Source: Bog-473 sp963742035 (GTDB taxonomy: Bacteria > Actinomycetota > Acidimicrobiia > Acidimicrobiales > RAAP-2). From it: DNA of 64,000 bases. The stretch spans positions 558,001 through 622,000 of the forward strand of contig CAVUKH010000001.1 of assembly GCA_963742035.1 (NCBI GenBank), read 5' to 3'. The position numbers and the translations under genes are program-made. The notes under the pieces were generated by a model, which saw only the letters and a program-made list of their open reading frames with translations, had not been told where the DNA came from and searched no databases. Each line of letters begins with the position of its first letter. Position 1 is the first letter of the stretch. Shown here piece by piece: positions 53,645 to 61,800 of this stretch.

Positions 53645-54664
53645 GTGGAGTGGGTTGAGGTGGCGGGCAGGACCGTCGAAGAGGCGACCGAGCAGGCATT
53701 AGACCAGCTGGGAGTTGCGGTCGGTGACGCCGAGGTGATTGTGGTCGACGAGCCCAAGACAGGACTCTTCGGTCGGGTGCGCGTCGAGGCCAGGGTGCGG
53801 GCGCGGGTTCGTCCCGTCGGGGCCCGGCCCCGCCGGGAACGGTCCCGGCGCGGCGCCGGCCGATCCGGGCAGAGCGGTCAAGGCGGCCGTCAGAACGGTC
53901 AGCGTTCCTCGGGCGGGGGCGGCGGAGGGAGCCGGGGCGACAACGCTGTAAGGGACGCTGAGTCGGCCGCATCGAACGGGGATGGGACGAACCCGGCACC
54001 GAACAAGGCAGGGACGACGGCGGCCACAACGGGGAGCGGCACCAGCCGCTCTGCCCGGCGTCGGCGCAATCGCAGCAAGGCGACGAGCACCGGCGCCGAG
54101 TCGGTGGCAGGCTCCCGGAATGGTTCTAGGGGGCCGGCAACCGAGAAGGCTCCTCAGCGGAGCACCGAAGTGAAGGAGACACTGGACATGGCCGAAGGTA
54201 TGACGCTCGAAGAGCAGGGCGAGGTCGGGCGGGCCTTCGTGGCCGACCTCCTCGGTGAGTTCGGCATGGAAGGGACCGTGGAGACCCGACTCCTCGACGA
54301 GGACACGGTCGAGATCGCCGCGCTCGGGGAGGACCTCGGCATTCTCGTCGGCCCTCGAGGGTCGACGCTGGCCGCACTCCAAGACCTGACCCGCGCCGTG
54401 GTGCAGCGTCAGTGCCCATCACGCACGGATCGCATTCTGGTGGATGTGGCCGGTTACCGGGAGCGGCGATCGGCGGCGCTGAAGCGGTTCAGCGTCCAGA
54501 TCGCCGAGGAGGTCCTGACCTCGGGTCAGGAAAAGGCACTGGAGCCGATGAGCCCGGCAGACCGCAAGGCTGTGCACGACGCCATTAACGAGATGGCAGG
54601 GGTCGAGACCCGCTCTGAAGGCGAAGATCCCAACCGCCACATCGTCATCGCGCCCTCGAACTGA
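53645..54664 (+). CDS. khpB: RNA-binding protein KhpB/Jag
   Basis: A 339-residue protein: Jag-N domain (EWVEVAGRTVEEATEQALDQ to GLFGRVRVEARV), a long Gly/Ser/Arg-rich disordered linker (about 58-180), KH domain (LGILVGPRGSTLAALQ, GxxG-type loop) and R3H domain (YRERRSAALKRF near the end). It binds RNA and links to envelope growth in Gram-positives. The GTG at 53645 is 4 nt after yidC. The linker is unusually long. Confidence 0.92.
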   Translation: MEWVEVAGRTVEEATEQALDQLGVAVGDAEVIVVDEPKTGLFGRVRVEARVRARVRPVGARPRRERSRRGAGRSGQSGQGGRQNGQRSSGGGGGGSRGDNAVRDAESAASNGDGTNPAPNKAGTTAATTGSGTSRSARRRRNRSKATSTGAESVAGSRNGSRGPATEKAPQRSTEVKETLDMAEGMTLEEQGEVGRAFVADLLGEFGMEGTVETRLLDEDTVEIAALGEDLGILVGPRGSTLAALQDLTRAVVQRQCPSRTDRILVDVAGYRERRSAALKRFSVQIAEEVLTSGQEKALEPMSPADRKAVHDAINEMAGVETRSEGEDPNRHIVIAPSN

Positions 54665-54674
54665 CCAGTCGTCG

Positions 54675-55331
54675 GTGCCCGGCGCCGACGAGGGGGACCA
54701 CTCCCCCACCCTCTTGCACGAGCTCCTGCTGGAGGCCCGCGCCCTTGGGTTCCTGGGGCCCGGTCCACTGGAGCCGCAGCTGCGCCATGCGGAGGGGTTC
54801 GTGGCGATCGCGCTGCGGCTGTCCGCCGGTGGTCCGGCCAGGCTGGTGGATCTCGGCTCGGGTGGGGGGCTGCCCGGTCTGGTGGTAGCAGTCGAGTGGG
54901 CCGACGCCACCCTCGACCTCGTGGAGGCCAACGGCCGGCGCGCCGCCTTCCTCCGGCGGGCGGTCGAGCGATTGGGATTGGCTCACCGGGTCACGGTTCA
55001 GGAGGAGCGGGCTGAGGTCCTGGGCCGGGTACCGGGACTCAGGGCCGGTTTCGACGGCGTACTGGCCCGCTCTTTCGGGCGTCCGGCCGTCGTGGCCGAG
55101 TGTGCCGCTCCTCTCCTCAAAACCGGAGGATGGCTGCTCGTGTCGGAGCCACCGCATTCTGACGACAGCGAAGTCCATCGCTGGCCAGAGGATCCGCTGC
55201 GCCAGTTGGGGCTGGAGCCTTCCGACGTCCTCCATGAGGGTTTCGAGTACCGGGTCCTGGCGCAGGCCCAGCCTTGCCCCGACCGCTTCCCCCGGCGCAA
55301 CGGGGTTCCGGCCAAGAAGCCTCTGTTCTGA
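54675..55331 (+). CDS. rsmG: 16S rRNA (guanine-N7) methyltransferase RsmG
   Basis: A 218-residue class I methyltransferase. SAM site LVDLGSGGGLPGLVVA, then DLVEANGRRAAFLRRAVE, and the C-terminal basic tail RFPRRNGVPAKKPLF. It methylates G527 (E. coli number) of 16S rRNA; loss gives low-level streptomycin resistance. The GTG lies 10 nt after khpB; no clear Shine-Dalgarno. Standard neighbour of parA. Confidence 0.93.
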   Translation: MPGADEGDHSPTLLHELLLEARALGFLGPGPLEPQLRHAEGFVAIALRLSAGGPARLVDLGSGGGLPGLVVAVEWADATLDLVEANGRRAAFLRRAVERLGLAHRVTVQEERAEVLGRVPGLRAGFDGVLARSFGRPAVVAECAAPLLKTGGWLLVSEPPHSDDSEVHRWPEDPLRQLGLEPSDVLHEGFEYRVLAQAQPCPDRFPRRNGVPAKKPLF

Positions 55332-55613
55332 ATTAGTCGGCCCTGGCGATGTCCGGGTGGTCCACGCGGGGGCGAGTGAGCGCCAAGCGGCAGGAGACCT
55401 CGGTCGGTGCAGCGCCGGCCACGACATCGGCAGCAGCGGTGCCTCAAGGGCGAATGGCAGAAGCGGAGAAGAGCCATGGTTCTGCGCCACACCGACGCCG
55501 ACGGCGGGCAGAGGGGTCCTGCAATGGGCCGTGGACACCTCAGGTAGAGGAGGGTCTTCGGACGGGGACGGGTTGCCTGCCTGGAAACGACGCGGACCGA
55601 GGTGACCGAAAGG

Positions 55614-55629
55614 TGTTCCACGTGGAACC
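55614..55629. other. parS: parS site (TGTTCCACGTGGAACC)
   Basis: A 14-bp palindrome GTTCCACGTGGAAC, differing from the actinobacterial parS core by a C in the left arm. It is a ParB-binding site 130 nt upstream of parA. Confidence 0.85.
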
Positions 55630-55667
55630 GCAAGGTGAAAACTCGCAGAGCGTTGTTGTGCGGCCGT

Positions 55668-55683
55668 TGTTTCACGTGGAACA
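55668..55683. other. parS: parS site (TGTTTCACGTGGAACA)
   Basis: An exact copy of the actinobacterial parS consensus GTTTCACGTGGAAC, 54 bp from the first site and 76 nt before parA. ParB loads and spreads from here. Confidence 0.92.
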
Positions 55684-55758
55684 ATCTCAACCCTTGACCT
55701 CGGGACGCAAGCAGGCCAGGATAGGCGCCGTGCGGCGGTGTGACGAAGGTCCTAACTG

Positions 55759-57150
55759 ATGCGTATCAGACGCCGAGACAGAGATCCGGCCGAGACAGCG
55801 CGATCAGACCAGCCGGCGGTCGCGCCCTACGACTACGACCAGGACGGACCGGCCGTGGCCGATCCGGTCACGGCGTTGGCCACAGAGACAGAGCACGTGC
55901 CCGGCCCCGATCCGGACCCGCCTGCTCCGGCGCCCGTCGAAGCGCAGACATACGTCCAGCCCGAGTCCGTCGTCGCCGCCCCCGCCCCGGCTCCGGCCCC
56001 GGCCGCCTCTCCCCCGGACCCGGCCCCAGCGACCCCCGCGTCCCCGGCTGAACCCGAAGCGGTGCACGGTGCCCCACCGGAGCCGACGAGCCCGACTCCG
56101 AGCACCCCGGTGCCTCCTGAGGCCGAGGCCGAGGCTGTGGCTGTGGCCTCCCCCTCTGACGCTGGGGACTCCCCCGCCGAGCCGGCACCCGTCCACGCGT
56201 CGGTCTCACCTACGGCAACGCCGGTCGCACCGGTGGACGATCCCCCACCGGTTGCCACCGAGCCCGCCGCCGTGAAGCCCTCGTCCTCGGCGCCCAAACA
56301 CGCGATGCGGACTCCCTCCATCGGGGAAGAGGCCACGGGGCTCCTCAACGGGTTCAAGCCAGCCGAGCGGGAGCTTCCCCGCATCATCGCCATTGCCAAC
56401 CAGAAGGGCGGCGTCGGCAAGACCACGACGACGGTCAATCTGGGGGCGGCGCTGGCCGAGTTGGACTACCGGGTCCTCGTGATCGACCTCGACCCTCAAG
56501 GCAACGCCACGACGGGTCTCGGGGTGGAAGCGCGCAACTTCGAGCTCTCCATGTACGACGTGATCATGCGGGACCAGCCTCTCGAGGACTGCATCGAGCC
56601 GACCAGCGTCAAGAACCTCTTCGTGGCCCCCGCCACCATCGACCTCGCCGGCGTGGAGATCGAACTCGTCCCGGCGTTCAGTCGGGAGCTGAAGCTCAAG
56701 AAGGCCATTGACACGGTGGTCGACGATTTCGACTTCGTCCTGATCGACTGCCCCCCCTCGCTGGGTCTCATCACGGTCAACGGGTTGGCGGCGGCCGACG
56801 AGGTCCTGGTTCCCATTCAGTGTGAGTACTACGCCCTCGAGGGTTTGAGCCAGCTCCTGCGCAACGTGAACCTGGTCTCGACCAATCTCAATCAGACTCT
56901 GGAGGTCAGCACAATTGTGTTGACCATGTACGACGCCCGGACCCGGCTTTCGGTGGACGTCGCCAACGAAGTGCGGGCGCACTTCTCCGAACGGGTCTGC
57001 CGCGCGGTGATCCCGCGCACGGTGCGCCTCTCCGAGGCGCCCTCCTTCGGGCAGCCCATCACGGTGTTCGATCCTGCCTCGCGGGGTGCCGTGGCCTACC
57101 GCGAGCTGGCCAAGGAGGTGAGCAATGGCGCGCCGCAGCGGTCTCGGTAA
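55759..57150 (+). CDS. parA: Chromosome-partitioning ATPase ParA with long disordered N-terminus
   Basis: 463 residues. The C-terminal ~255 residues are a complete ParA: IIAIANQKGGVGKTTTTVNL (deviant Walker A), DLDPQGNATTGLG, DCPPSLGLITVNGL. The first ~205 residues are Pro/Ala/Glu-rich and disordered (PAPAPAPAAS-like runs), far longer than the usual short extension. It moves ParB-parS complexes along the nucleoid. The ATG follows AAGG by 9 nt. Its end overlaps parB by 26 nt. Confidence 0.95.
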   Translation: MRIRRRDRDPAETARSDQPAVAPYDYDQDGPAVADPVTALATETEHVPGPDPDPPAPAPVEAQTYVQPESVVAAPAPAPAPAASPPDPAPATPASPAEPEAVHGAPPEPTSPTPSTPVPPEAEAEAVAVASPSDAGDSPAEPAPVHASVSPTATPVAPVDDPPPVATEPAAVKPSSSAPKHAMRTPSIGEEATGLLNGFKPAERELPRIIAIANQKGGVGKTTTTVNLGAALAELDYRVLVIDLDPQGNATTGLGVEARNFELSMYDVIMRDQPLEDCIEPTSVKNLFVAPATIDLAGVEIELVPAFSRELKLKKAIDTVVDDFDFVLIDCPPSLGLITVNGLAAADEVLVPIQCEYYALEGLSQLLRNVNLVSTNLNQTLEVSTIVLTMYDARTRLSVDVANEVRAHFSERVCRAVIPRTVRLSEAPSFGQPITVFDPASRGAVAYRELAKEVSNGAPQRSR

Positions 57151-58090
57151 GGGTCTCAGTGCGCTGATCCCGAGTGAGGCGACGGGGGAGACCGACTCCC
57201 TTCTCCGGGTGGTGCCGATTTCGCATATCCGGCCCAATGCCTACCAACCCCGAAGCCACTTCGACGAGGAGTCGATGGGGGCGCTGGCAGCCTCCATCCG
57301 GGAGGTCGGACTGCTCCAGCCCGTGCTGGTCCGTCAACTCGAGGACGAAGAGGACAGCTACGAGCTCATCGCGGGGGAGCGGCGCTGGCGGGCAGCCCGC
57401 CGGGCGGGCCTGCAGACCATCCCGGTCCTGGTCCAGGTGGCCGACGACGTGGCCAGCCTGGAGCAGGCTCTGGTCGAGAACCTCCACCGGGTCGACCTCA
57501 ACGCTCTGGAGGAGGCAGCGGCCTACCAGCAGTTGATCGACGAGTTCGGTCTGACGCACGAGCAGGTGGCGACCCGAATGGGCAAGGGCAGAGCCACGGT
57601 GACCAACACCCTGCGGTTGTTGCAGTTGCCGGCCGGAGCCCAGCGCGCCCTGGCCGAGCGCACCATTTCGGCCGGCCATGCCCGGGCGCTGCTCGGCACT
57701 CCGGACCGAGCCCTGCAGGAGAAGATGGTCGAGCAAATTGTCGAGGAGGGGTTGACGGTTCGAGCGGTAGAGGAGCTGGTGCGCCAGGGAGGCTCGGAGC
57801 TCAGGGTGGTCCCCGACGAACCCGAAACTGCGGAGGAGGTCGTAGTCGTAGCGGGTGTTACCCCGGGTACCACCGTCAATACCGTCGAAACGATCAGCCG
57901 CCGGCCCACCGTCCGCAAGCTGCCCGAACCGGGCGTGCTCGAGCTCGAGGACCTCTTGTCGACCTACCTCAACACCCGGGTGAAGGTTGACATCCAGAAC
58001 CGAAGGGGCAGGCTGGTGGTCGAATTCGCCACCCTCGAGGACCTCGAGCGCATCTACCGGGCCATGGTCGGCGACGGCGGCGTCGCGTAG
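57125..58090 (+). CDS. parB: Chromosome-partitioning CTPase ParB
   Basis: 321 residues. N-terminal segment RSGLGKGLSALIPSE (ParA-stimulating), the CTP-binding/ParB box NAYQPRSHF and GERRWRAARRAG, then the helix-turn-helix VATRMGKGRATVTNTLRLL that reads parS, and a C-terminal dimer domain (LEDLLSTYLNTRVKVDI). The ATG lies inside the end of parA. Its targets are the two parS sites 1.4 kb upstream. Confidence 0.96.
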   Translation: MARRSGLGKGLSALIPSEATGETDSLLRVVPISHIRPNAYQPRSHFDEESMGALAASIREVGLLQPVLVRQLEDEEDSYELIAGERRWRAARRAGLQTIPVLVQVADDVASLEQALVENLHRVDLNALEEAAAYQQLIDEFGLTHEQVATRMGKGRATVTNTLRLLQLPAGAQRALAERTISAGHARALLGTPDRALQEKMVEQIVEEGLTVRAVEELVRQGGSELRVVPDEPETAEEVVVVAGVTPGTTVNTVETISRRPTVRKLPEPGVLELEDLLSTYLNTRVKVDIQNRRGRLVVEFATLEDLERIYRAMVGDGGVA

Positions 58091-58122
58091 TTCACGCAAC
58101 TGTCAAGGGTCGGTACAGCTTC

Positions 58123-58151
58123 ATCCACAACCTGTGCATGACGTTGTGGAT
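58123..58151. repeat. 9-bp inverted repeat with DnaA-box-like arms after parB
   Basis: ATCCACAAC and GTTGTGGAT are perfect reverse complements separated by 11 nt, in the 171-nt gap between convergent parB and the CwlM-like gene. Each arm contains ATCCACA (as TCATCCACA and CAATCCACA), the same two variants seen next to dnaN. It may be a terminator stem, a DnaA-binding pair, or both. Confidence 0.6.
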
Positions 58152-58261
58152 TGTCACTTCGTTCACCTGCCGGAAGCTTTGGTCGCACAACCGTCGCCGG
58201 GCTCGCGGAGGCGTCCACGCTGCTCTTACGTGGCAATTCCGACTACCGTGATTACCAGTAA

Positions 58262-59200
58262 TTAGTCCCAGGAGGCGTCGGCCCAGCGGCCGAGCGCGGT
58301 CGCCAGGGCGGCGGCGAGTGCCGGCGTACCCTCGACCACGCTGCTGGCCGGCCCGACCTCAATGAGCACTGCGGGCATGCGGGTCTCCCGCAGGAGGGGC
58401 ACCGACATACCGTGGACGCCGACGTCGGCGACACCGAGCGCCTCGGGGACAGCGGACTGGACCAGCTCGGCCAGCCGACGCCCGCCGAGGGACTCGTCGT
58501 GCCGCCCGGACCAGAAGGCCGTCCTGCACCCTGAGGTAGAGGGATCGAGCCGGAGCCCCACGAAGACGTCGACCCCGAGCTCGTTGGCCTCCTTGGCCTG
58601 CACGGCGTCGTCGGGGTGGTGCAGTTCCGTCACCCGGATGCCGCCCCAGGTCAGCCGGCGCCGCAGCGCGCCGGTGACGCTGCCCAGGCCACCGCTCTCG
58701 CCGACGGCGATATGGCGTCCACGCAGCGTGGGGGGGGCGTCGCGCAGGGTGGCCCGGGCCCGCACGGCCGAGACCAGGGCAGGGTCGTGGTGGCGGCTCT
58801 CCAGGCGCACGAGCTCCTTGAGGGTTGCCCCGCCGACGATCCCGTCGACGGGCAGGCCCGCGTTGCGCTGGAACTCGGCCAGGGCGTGCCCGGTGGCGTC
58901 CCCGAAGATGCCGTCGACCCGGCCCGTATCGAAGCCGAGGGTGCACAGGCGCTGCTGCAGTTCCGCCACGTCGTCACCCCGCAGCATGGGAGTCCGGCGG
59001 TACAGGAAGCGGTCACCCATCCGAAAACCGGCCTCGACCAGGGTGTTCCAGGTCTGAGGACCACACACGCCGTCGACGTGGAGGCCGCGCAGGCGTTGGA
59101 AGGCCTCGAGCGCGGCCCGGGTGCCGGGCCCGAAGATGCCGTCGGCGTCGACCGGCGCGCCGGGCACGATCGCGGCCAGCCGGTGCTGGACGTCGGACAC
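58262..59200 (-). CDS. cwlM: CwlM-like peptidoglycan amidase homologue lacking zinc ligands
   Basis: At least 312 residues: two peptidoglycan-binding (PG_binding_1) domains (FGPGTRAALEAFQRLRGL; GIFGDATGHALAEFQRNAGL), then an Amidase_3-like domain. The usual first zinc site DPGHGG is AVGESGG, and the SLHAN site is VGLRLDPS, so both His ligands are missing; the final Glu region (VLIEVGP) remains. It therefore cannot be a normal N-acetylmuramoyl-L-alanine amidase and resembles mycobacterial CwlM, encoded in the same place, which regulates MurA and interacts with MurJ. The start is uncertain: GTG 59200 is the first clear start, but the domain begins a few codons earlier and may use a rare start after the trxA stop. 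Confidence 0.8.
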   Translation of the reverse strand: MSDVQHRLAAIVPGAPVDADGIFGPGTRAALEAFQRLRGLHVDGVCGPQTWNTLVEAGFRMGDRFLYRRTPMLRGDDVAELQQRLCTLGFDTGRVDGIFGDATGHALAEFQRNAGLPVDGIVGGATLKELVRLESRHHDPALVSAVRARATLRDAPPTLRGRHIAVGESGGLGSVTGALRRRLTWGGIRVTELHHPDDAVQAKEANELGVDVFVGLRLDPSTSGCRTAFWSGRHDESLGGRRLAELVQSAVPEALGVADVGVHGMSVPLLRETRMPAVLIEVGPASSVVEGTPALAAALATALGRWADASWD

Positions 59201-59253
59201 CGCGTCACCGCGGTCGCCGACGGCGAGGGGCAGACCGGGGGGGAGAGGCTGCC

Positions 59254-59580
59254 CTACAGGTAGGCCGAGATCTCTTCGAGGAGCTGGCCCTTGGGCTTGG
59301 CCCCGATCAGGCGTACCTGCGGCTCCCCGTCCTTGAACAGGATCAGCGTCGGAATGCTCATCACGTCGAAGCGCCGGGTCACGTCCAGGTTGTCGTCGAT
59401 GTTGAGCTTGCCGATCCGGATCTTGCCGGCCTGCTCCTCCGCGATCTCCTCCAACACCGGGGAGATCATCTTGCACGGGCCGCACCATTCCGCCCAGAAG
59501 TCCACCAGGACGGGGACATCCGAAGCTTTGACATGCTCGTCAAACGTAGCGTCGGTGAGGGTCTCGATCTTCTCGCTCAT
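59254..59580 (-). CDS. trxA: Thioredoxin
   Basis: 108 residues, full length. FWAEWCGPCKMISPVLEE holds the WCGPC active site; the cis-Pro loop is MSIPTLILF. It reduces protein disulfides using electrons from TrxB. AAGGAG precedes the ATG at 59580. It lies 53 nt after trxB and just before the CwlM-like gene. Confidence 0.97.
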   Translation of the reverse strand: MSEKIETLTDATFDEHVKASDVPVLVDFWAEWCGPCKMISPVLEEIAEEQAGKIRIGKLNIDDNLDVTRRFDVMSIPTLILFKDGEPQVRLIGAKPKGQLLEEISAYL

Positions 59581-59633
59581 GGCAATCTCCTTGTCAGCGG
59601 GTGTAACGCCCACCCGCCCGGTTCTGTTCCCGG

Positions 59634-60596
59634 CTACTCGCCGCGCTCTTCGAGCCAGCGCTCGGCGTCGATGGCGGCCATGCAGCCCGACCCGGCCGAG
59701 GTGATGGCCTGGCGGTAGTAGTGGTCCTGCACGTCGCCGGCGGCGAAGACGCCGTCCACGCTGGTCCTGGTCGTGCCGCCGAACGTCCGGACGTAGCCGT
59801 TGTCCTCCAGCTCGATCTGGCCCTTGAGCAGGGAGCTGTTGGGCTCGTGCCCGATGGCGACGAAGAGACCGGTCACATCGAGCTCGGACTCCTCGTCAGT
59901 GACCGTGTCGCGCAGCTTCACCCCGCTGACCTTGGTGTCACCCAGGATCTCGGTGATCACCGCGTTCCAGTGGAACTCGATCTTCGGGTTGGAAAAGGCG
60001 CGCTCCTGCATGATCTTCGAGGCCCGCAGCTCGTCGCGCCGGTGGACGACGGTGACCTTGGAGGCGAAGCGGGTCAGGAAGATGGCCTCCTCCAGGGCGG
60101 AATCGCCGCCTCCGGCCACCGCGATGTGCTGCTCGCGGAAGAAGAACCCGTCGCAGGTGGCGCAGGTCGACACCCCGTAGCCGAGCAGGCGGGCCTCATT
60201 GGGGCAGCCCAGCATGAGGGAGCGGGCGCCGGTGGCCACAATGAGCGTGTCGGCCAGAACGGTGGGCTCGTCGGCCTCGGGGTCGCCGATCCAGACCTCG
60301 AACGGCCACGGCGTGACATCGATGCGGCTCACCTTGGCCGTGCGCAGCTCCGCCTCGAAGCGCAACGCCTGGGCCCGCATGAAGCCCATGAGCTCGGGAC
60401 CCATGATCCCGTCGACGAAGCCGGGGTAGTTCTCCACGTCGGTGGTCAGCATGAGCTGGCCGCCGGGCTGGTCGCTGGTGGAGGAGGGCTCGCCCTCGAC
60501 CACCAGAGGTTCAAGCTGAGCCCGCGCCGCGTAGAGGGCGGCGGTGAGGCCGGCCGGACCGCTCCCGATGATGACGACCTTGCGGCGCTCAGGCAT
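59634..60596 (-). CDS. trxB: Thioredoxin reductase
   Basis: 320 residues. FAD-binding VVIIGSGPAGLTAALYAARA, redox-active STCATCDGFFF (CxxC), NADPH-binding VAGGGDSALEEAIFLT, and the second FAD motif VDGVFAAGDVQDHYYRQ. It transfers electrons from NADPH to thioredoxin. The ATG at 60596 overlaps the end of the small membrane-protein gene by 8 nt; the frame upstream is not coding-like. Confidence 0.97.
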   Translation of the reverse strand: MPERRKVVIIGSGPAGLTAALYAARAQLEPLVVEGEPSSTSDQPGGQLMLTTDVENYPGFVDGIMGPELMGFMRAQALRFEAELRTAKVSRIDVTPWPFEVWIGDPEADEPTVLADTLIVATGARSLMLGCPNEARLLGYGVSTCATCDGFFFREQHIAVAGGGDSALEEAIFLTRFASKVTVVHRRDELRASKIMQERAFSNPKIEFHWNAVITEILGDTKVSGVKLRDTVTDEESELDVTGLFVAIGHEPNSSLLKGQIELEDNGYVRTFGGTTRTSVDGVFAAGDVQDHYYRQAITSAGSGCMAAIDAERWLEERGE

Positions 60597-60891
60597 CGGG
60601 TGGCACGCCGCGGCGCGAGTACAGGAAGGCGCCGACAGCACAGAAGATCAGGCCCAACACCAGGTAGGAGGCCCAGATGCGGTGCCCGGCGATGGTGGTG
60701 AGACGGATGAATCCGACGCAGAAGAGCACCACGACGGTGATGCCGAGGACGGCGATGACGACGCCGAAGACGATGCCGCGGGCGGCGACGATGGCCGGCC
60801 GGATGGCCTTGTCGTTGACGGTGGCGACCACCGTGTCGACGGCCCCGAGGGCCCGCTCCGACAATCCGTCGGCAAGATCGTTCTCAGCCAC
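60589..60891 (-). CDS. Small two-helix membrane protein
   Basis: 100 residues: an amphipathic N-terminus (GLSERALGAVDTVVATVNDK), then two membrane helices (GIVFGVVIAVLGITVVVLFC and ASYLVLGLIFCAVGAFLYS) and a basic end. I take the GTG at 60891 (VAENDLADGLS). It overlaps trxB by 8 nt and starts 10 nt after degV, so it is an operon member. Family not recognised; similar phage-holin-like membrane proteins occur in Actinobacteria. In Mycobacterium the matching region holds sigM instead. Confidence 0.7.
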   Translation of the reverse strand: MAENDLADGLSERALGAVDTVVATVNDKAIRPAIVAARGIVFGVVIAVLGITVVVLFCVGFIRLTTIAGHRIWASYLVLGLIFCAVGAFLYSRRGVPPDA

Positions 60892-60901
60892 GGCGTGGAG
60901 A

Positions 60902-61762
60902 CTACCCGGCGGAACCGGCCGCCCTGGCAGGGACGATGTAGCACACGCCCACGGTGTTGGGCCCGGCATGGGTCCCGACCACCGGTCCGAGATCGACGGG
61001 CACCAGCGGGTGCTCGGTGACGATGTCGCCCAGGCGGGCCAGCACGTCGCTGAAGTCGTCGCAGGCGCCGTCGGCCACGGCCAGGCGCTCGAGCGGTGCG
61101 TCGGCCCTGACCTTGTCACTGAGGTAGGCCAGCGCCTTGCTCCGGGTCCGCTGCTTGGACTCCTCGGCCACCTCGCCGTCCTTGAGCTGAATCACCGGCT
61201 TGATGTTGAGCAGCGAGCCGAGCAGGGCGCGGGCACCGCCGACACGGCCGCCACGTTGCAGGTGCTCGAGCCCGCCGAGCACGCCGTAGATGTGGGTGCG
61301 CGGGATGCGGTCCTCGGTGGCGGCGATCAGGTCGTCCATGTTCGCACCAGCGGCGGCCTCCTCGGCGGCGGCGAGGACAAGCAGCCCCTGGCCCATGGTG
61401 AGCGAATACGTATCGACGACGCGGACGGGGATGGTGCTGAACGTGTCGGCCGCGGTCACGGCCGAGCCGTAGGTGCCGGAGACCTTGGACGAGATGGTCA
61501 GGCACAGGACGGCGTCGGCCCCTTCGTCGGCGGCCGCCTGGAAGGCGGCCTGGAAGGCGCCGGGGGAGGGGGCCGCCGTCTCGGGCAGGTCGCCCTTGCC
61601 GCGGCAGCGCTCCCAGAACTCGGTCGGCGTGAGCTGCCTGCGGTCCTCGAGCTCCTCCGTGCCGAAGCGGATGGTCAAGGGCACCACGGTGACGTTGTGC
61701 TCCTTGACGAGTTGGTCGGTCAGGTCGCAGGCACTGTCGGTCACGATGTGGACGCCGGGCAT
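60902..61762 (-). CDS. DegV family fatty-acid-binding protein
   Basis: A 286-residue cytoplasmic protein. It starts GVHIVTDSACDLTDQLVKEH and includes the conserved SSKVSGTYGSAVTAA and VDTYSLTMGQGLLVLAA, the two lobes that hold a fatty acid in the DegV/FakB fold. FakB proteins present fatty acids to the kinase FakA; no FakA is in the window. The ATG at 61762 gives the usual start. It lies 38 nt after murJ on the same strand. Confidence 0.92.
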   Translation of the reverse strand: MPGVHIVTDSACDLTDQLVKEHNVTVVPLTIRFGTEELEDRRQLTPTEFWERCRGKGDLPETAAPSPGAFQAAFQAAADEGADAVLCLTISSKVSGTYGSAVTAADTFSTIPVRVVDTYSLTMGQGLLVLAAAEEAAAGANMDDLIAATEDRIPRTHIYGVLGGLEHLQRGGRVGGARALLGSLLNIKPVIQLKDGEVAEESKQRTRSKALAYLSDKVRADAPLERLAVADGACDDFSDVLARLGDIVTEHPLVPVDLGPVVGTHAGPNTVGVCYIVPARAAGSAG

Positions 61763-61800
61763 GCACGGAGTCTTGCACGGAGGGGCTCGGCGGGCGGGCT

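Larger units (their letters stand above)
55332..55758. other. rsmG-parA intergenic region carrying two parS sites
   Basis: 427 nt. The two parS palindromes are the only clear elements. The open frame through it reads FHVE at each parS and shows no coding-like composition, so I treat it as non-coding. The parA Shine-Dalgarno (AAGG) is at its right end. Confidence 0.6.

Noticed and set aside
55349..55759. 136-residue ORF across the parS region
   Set aside because: The frame passes through both parS sites, has no recognisable domain and overlaps known regulatory DNA.
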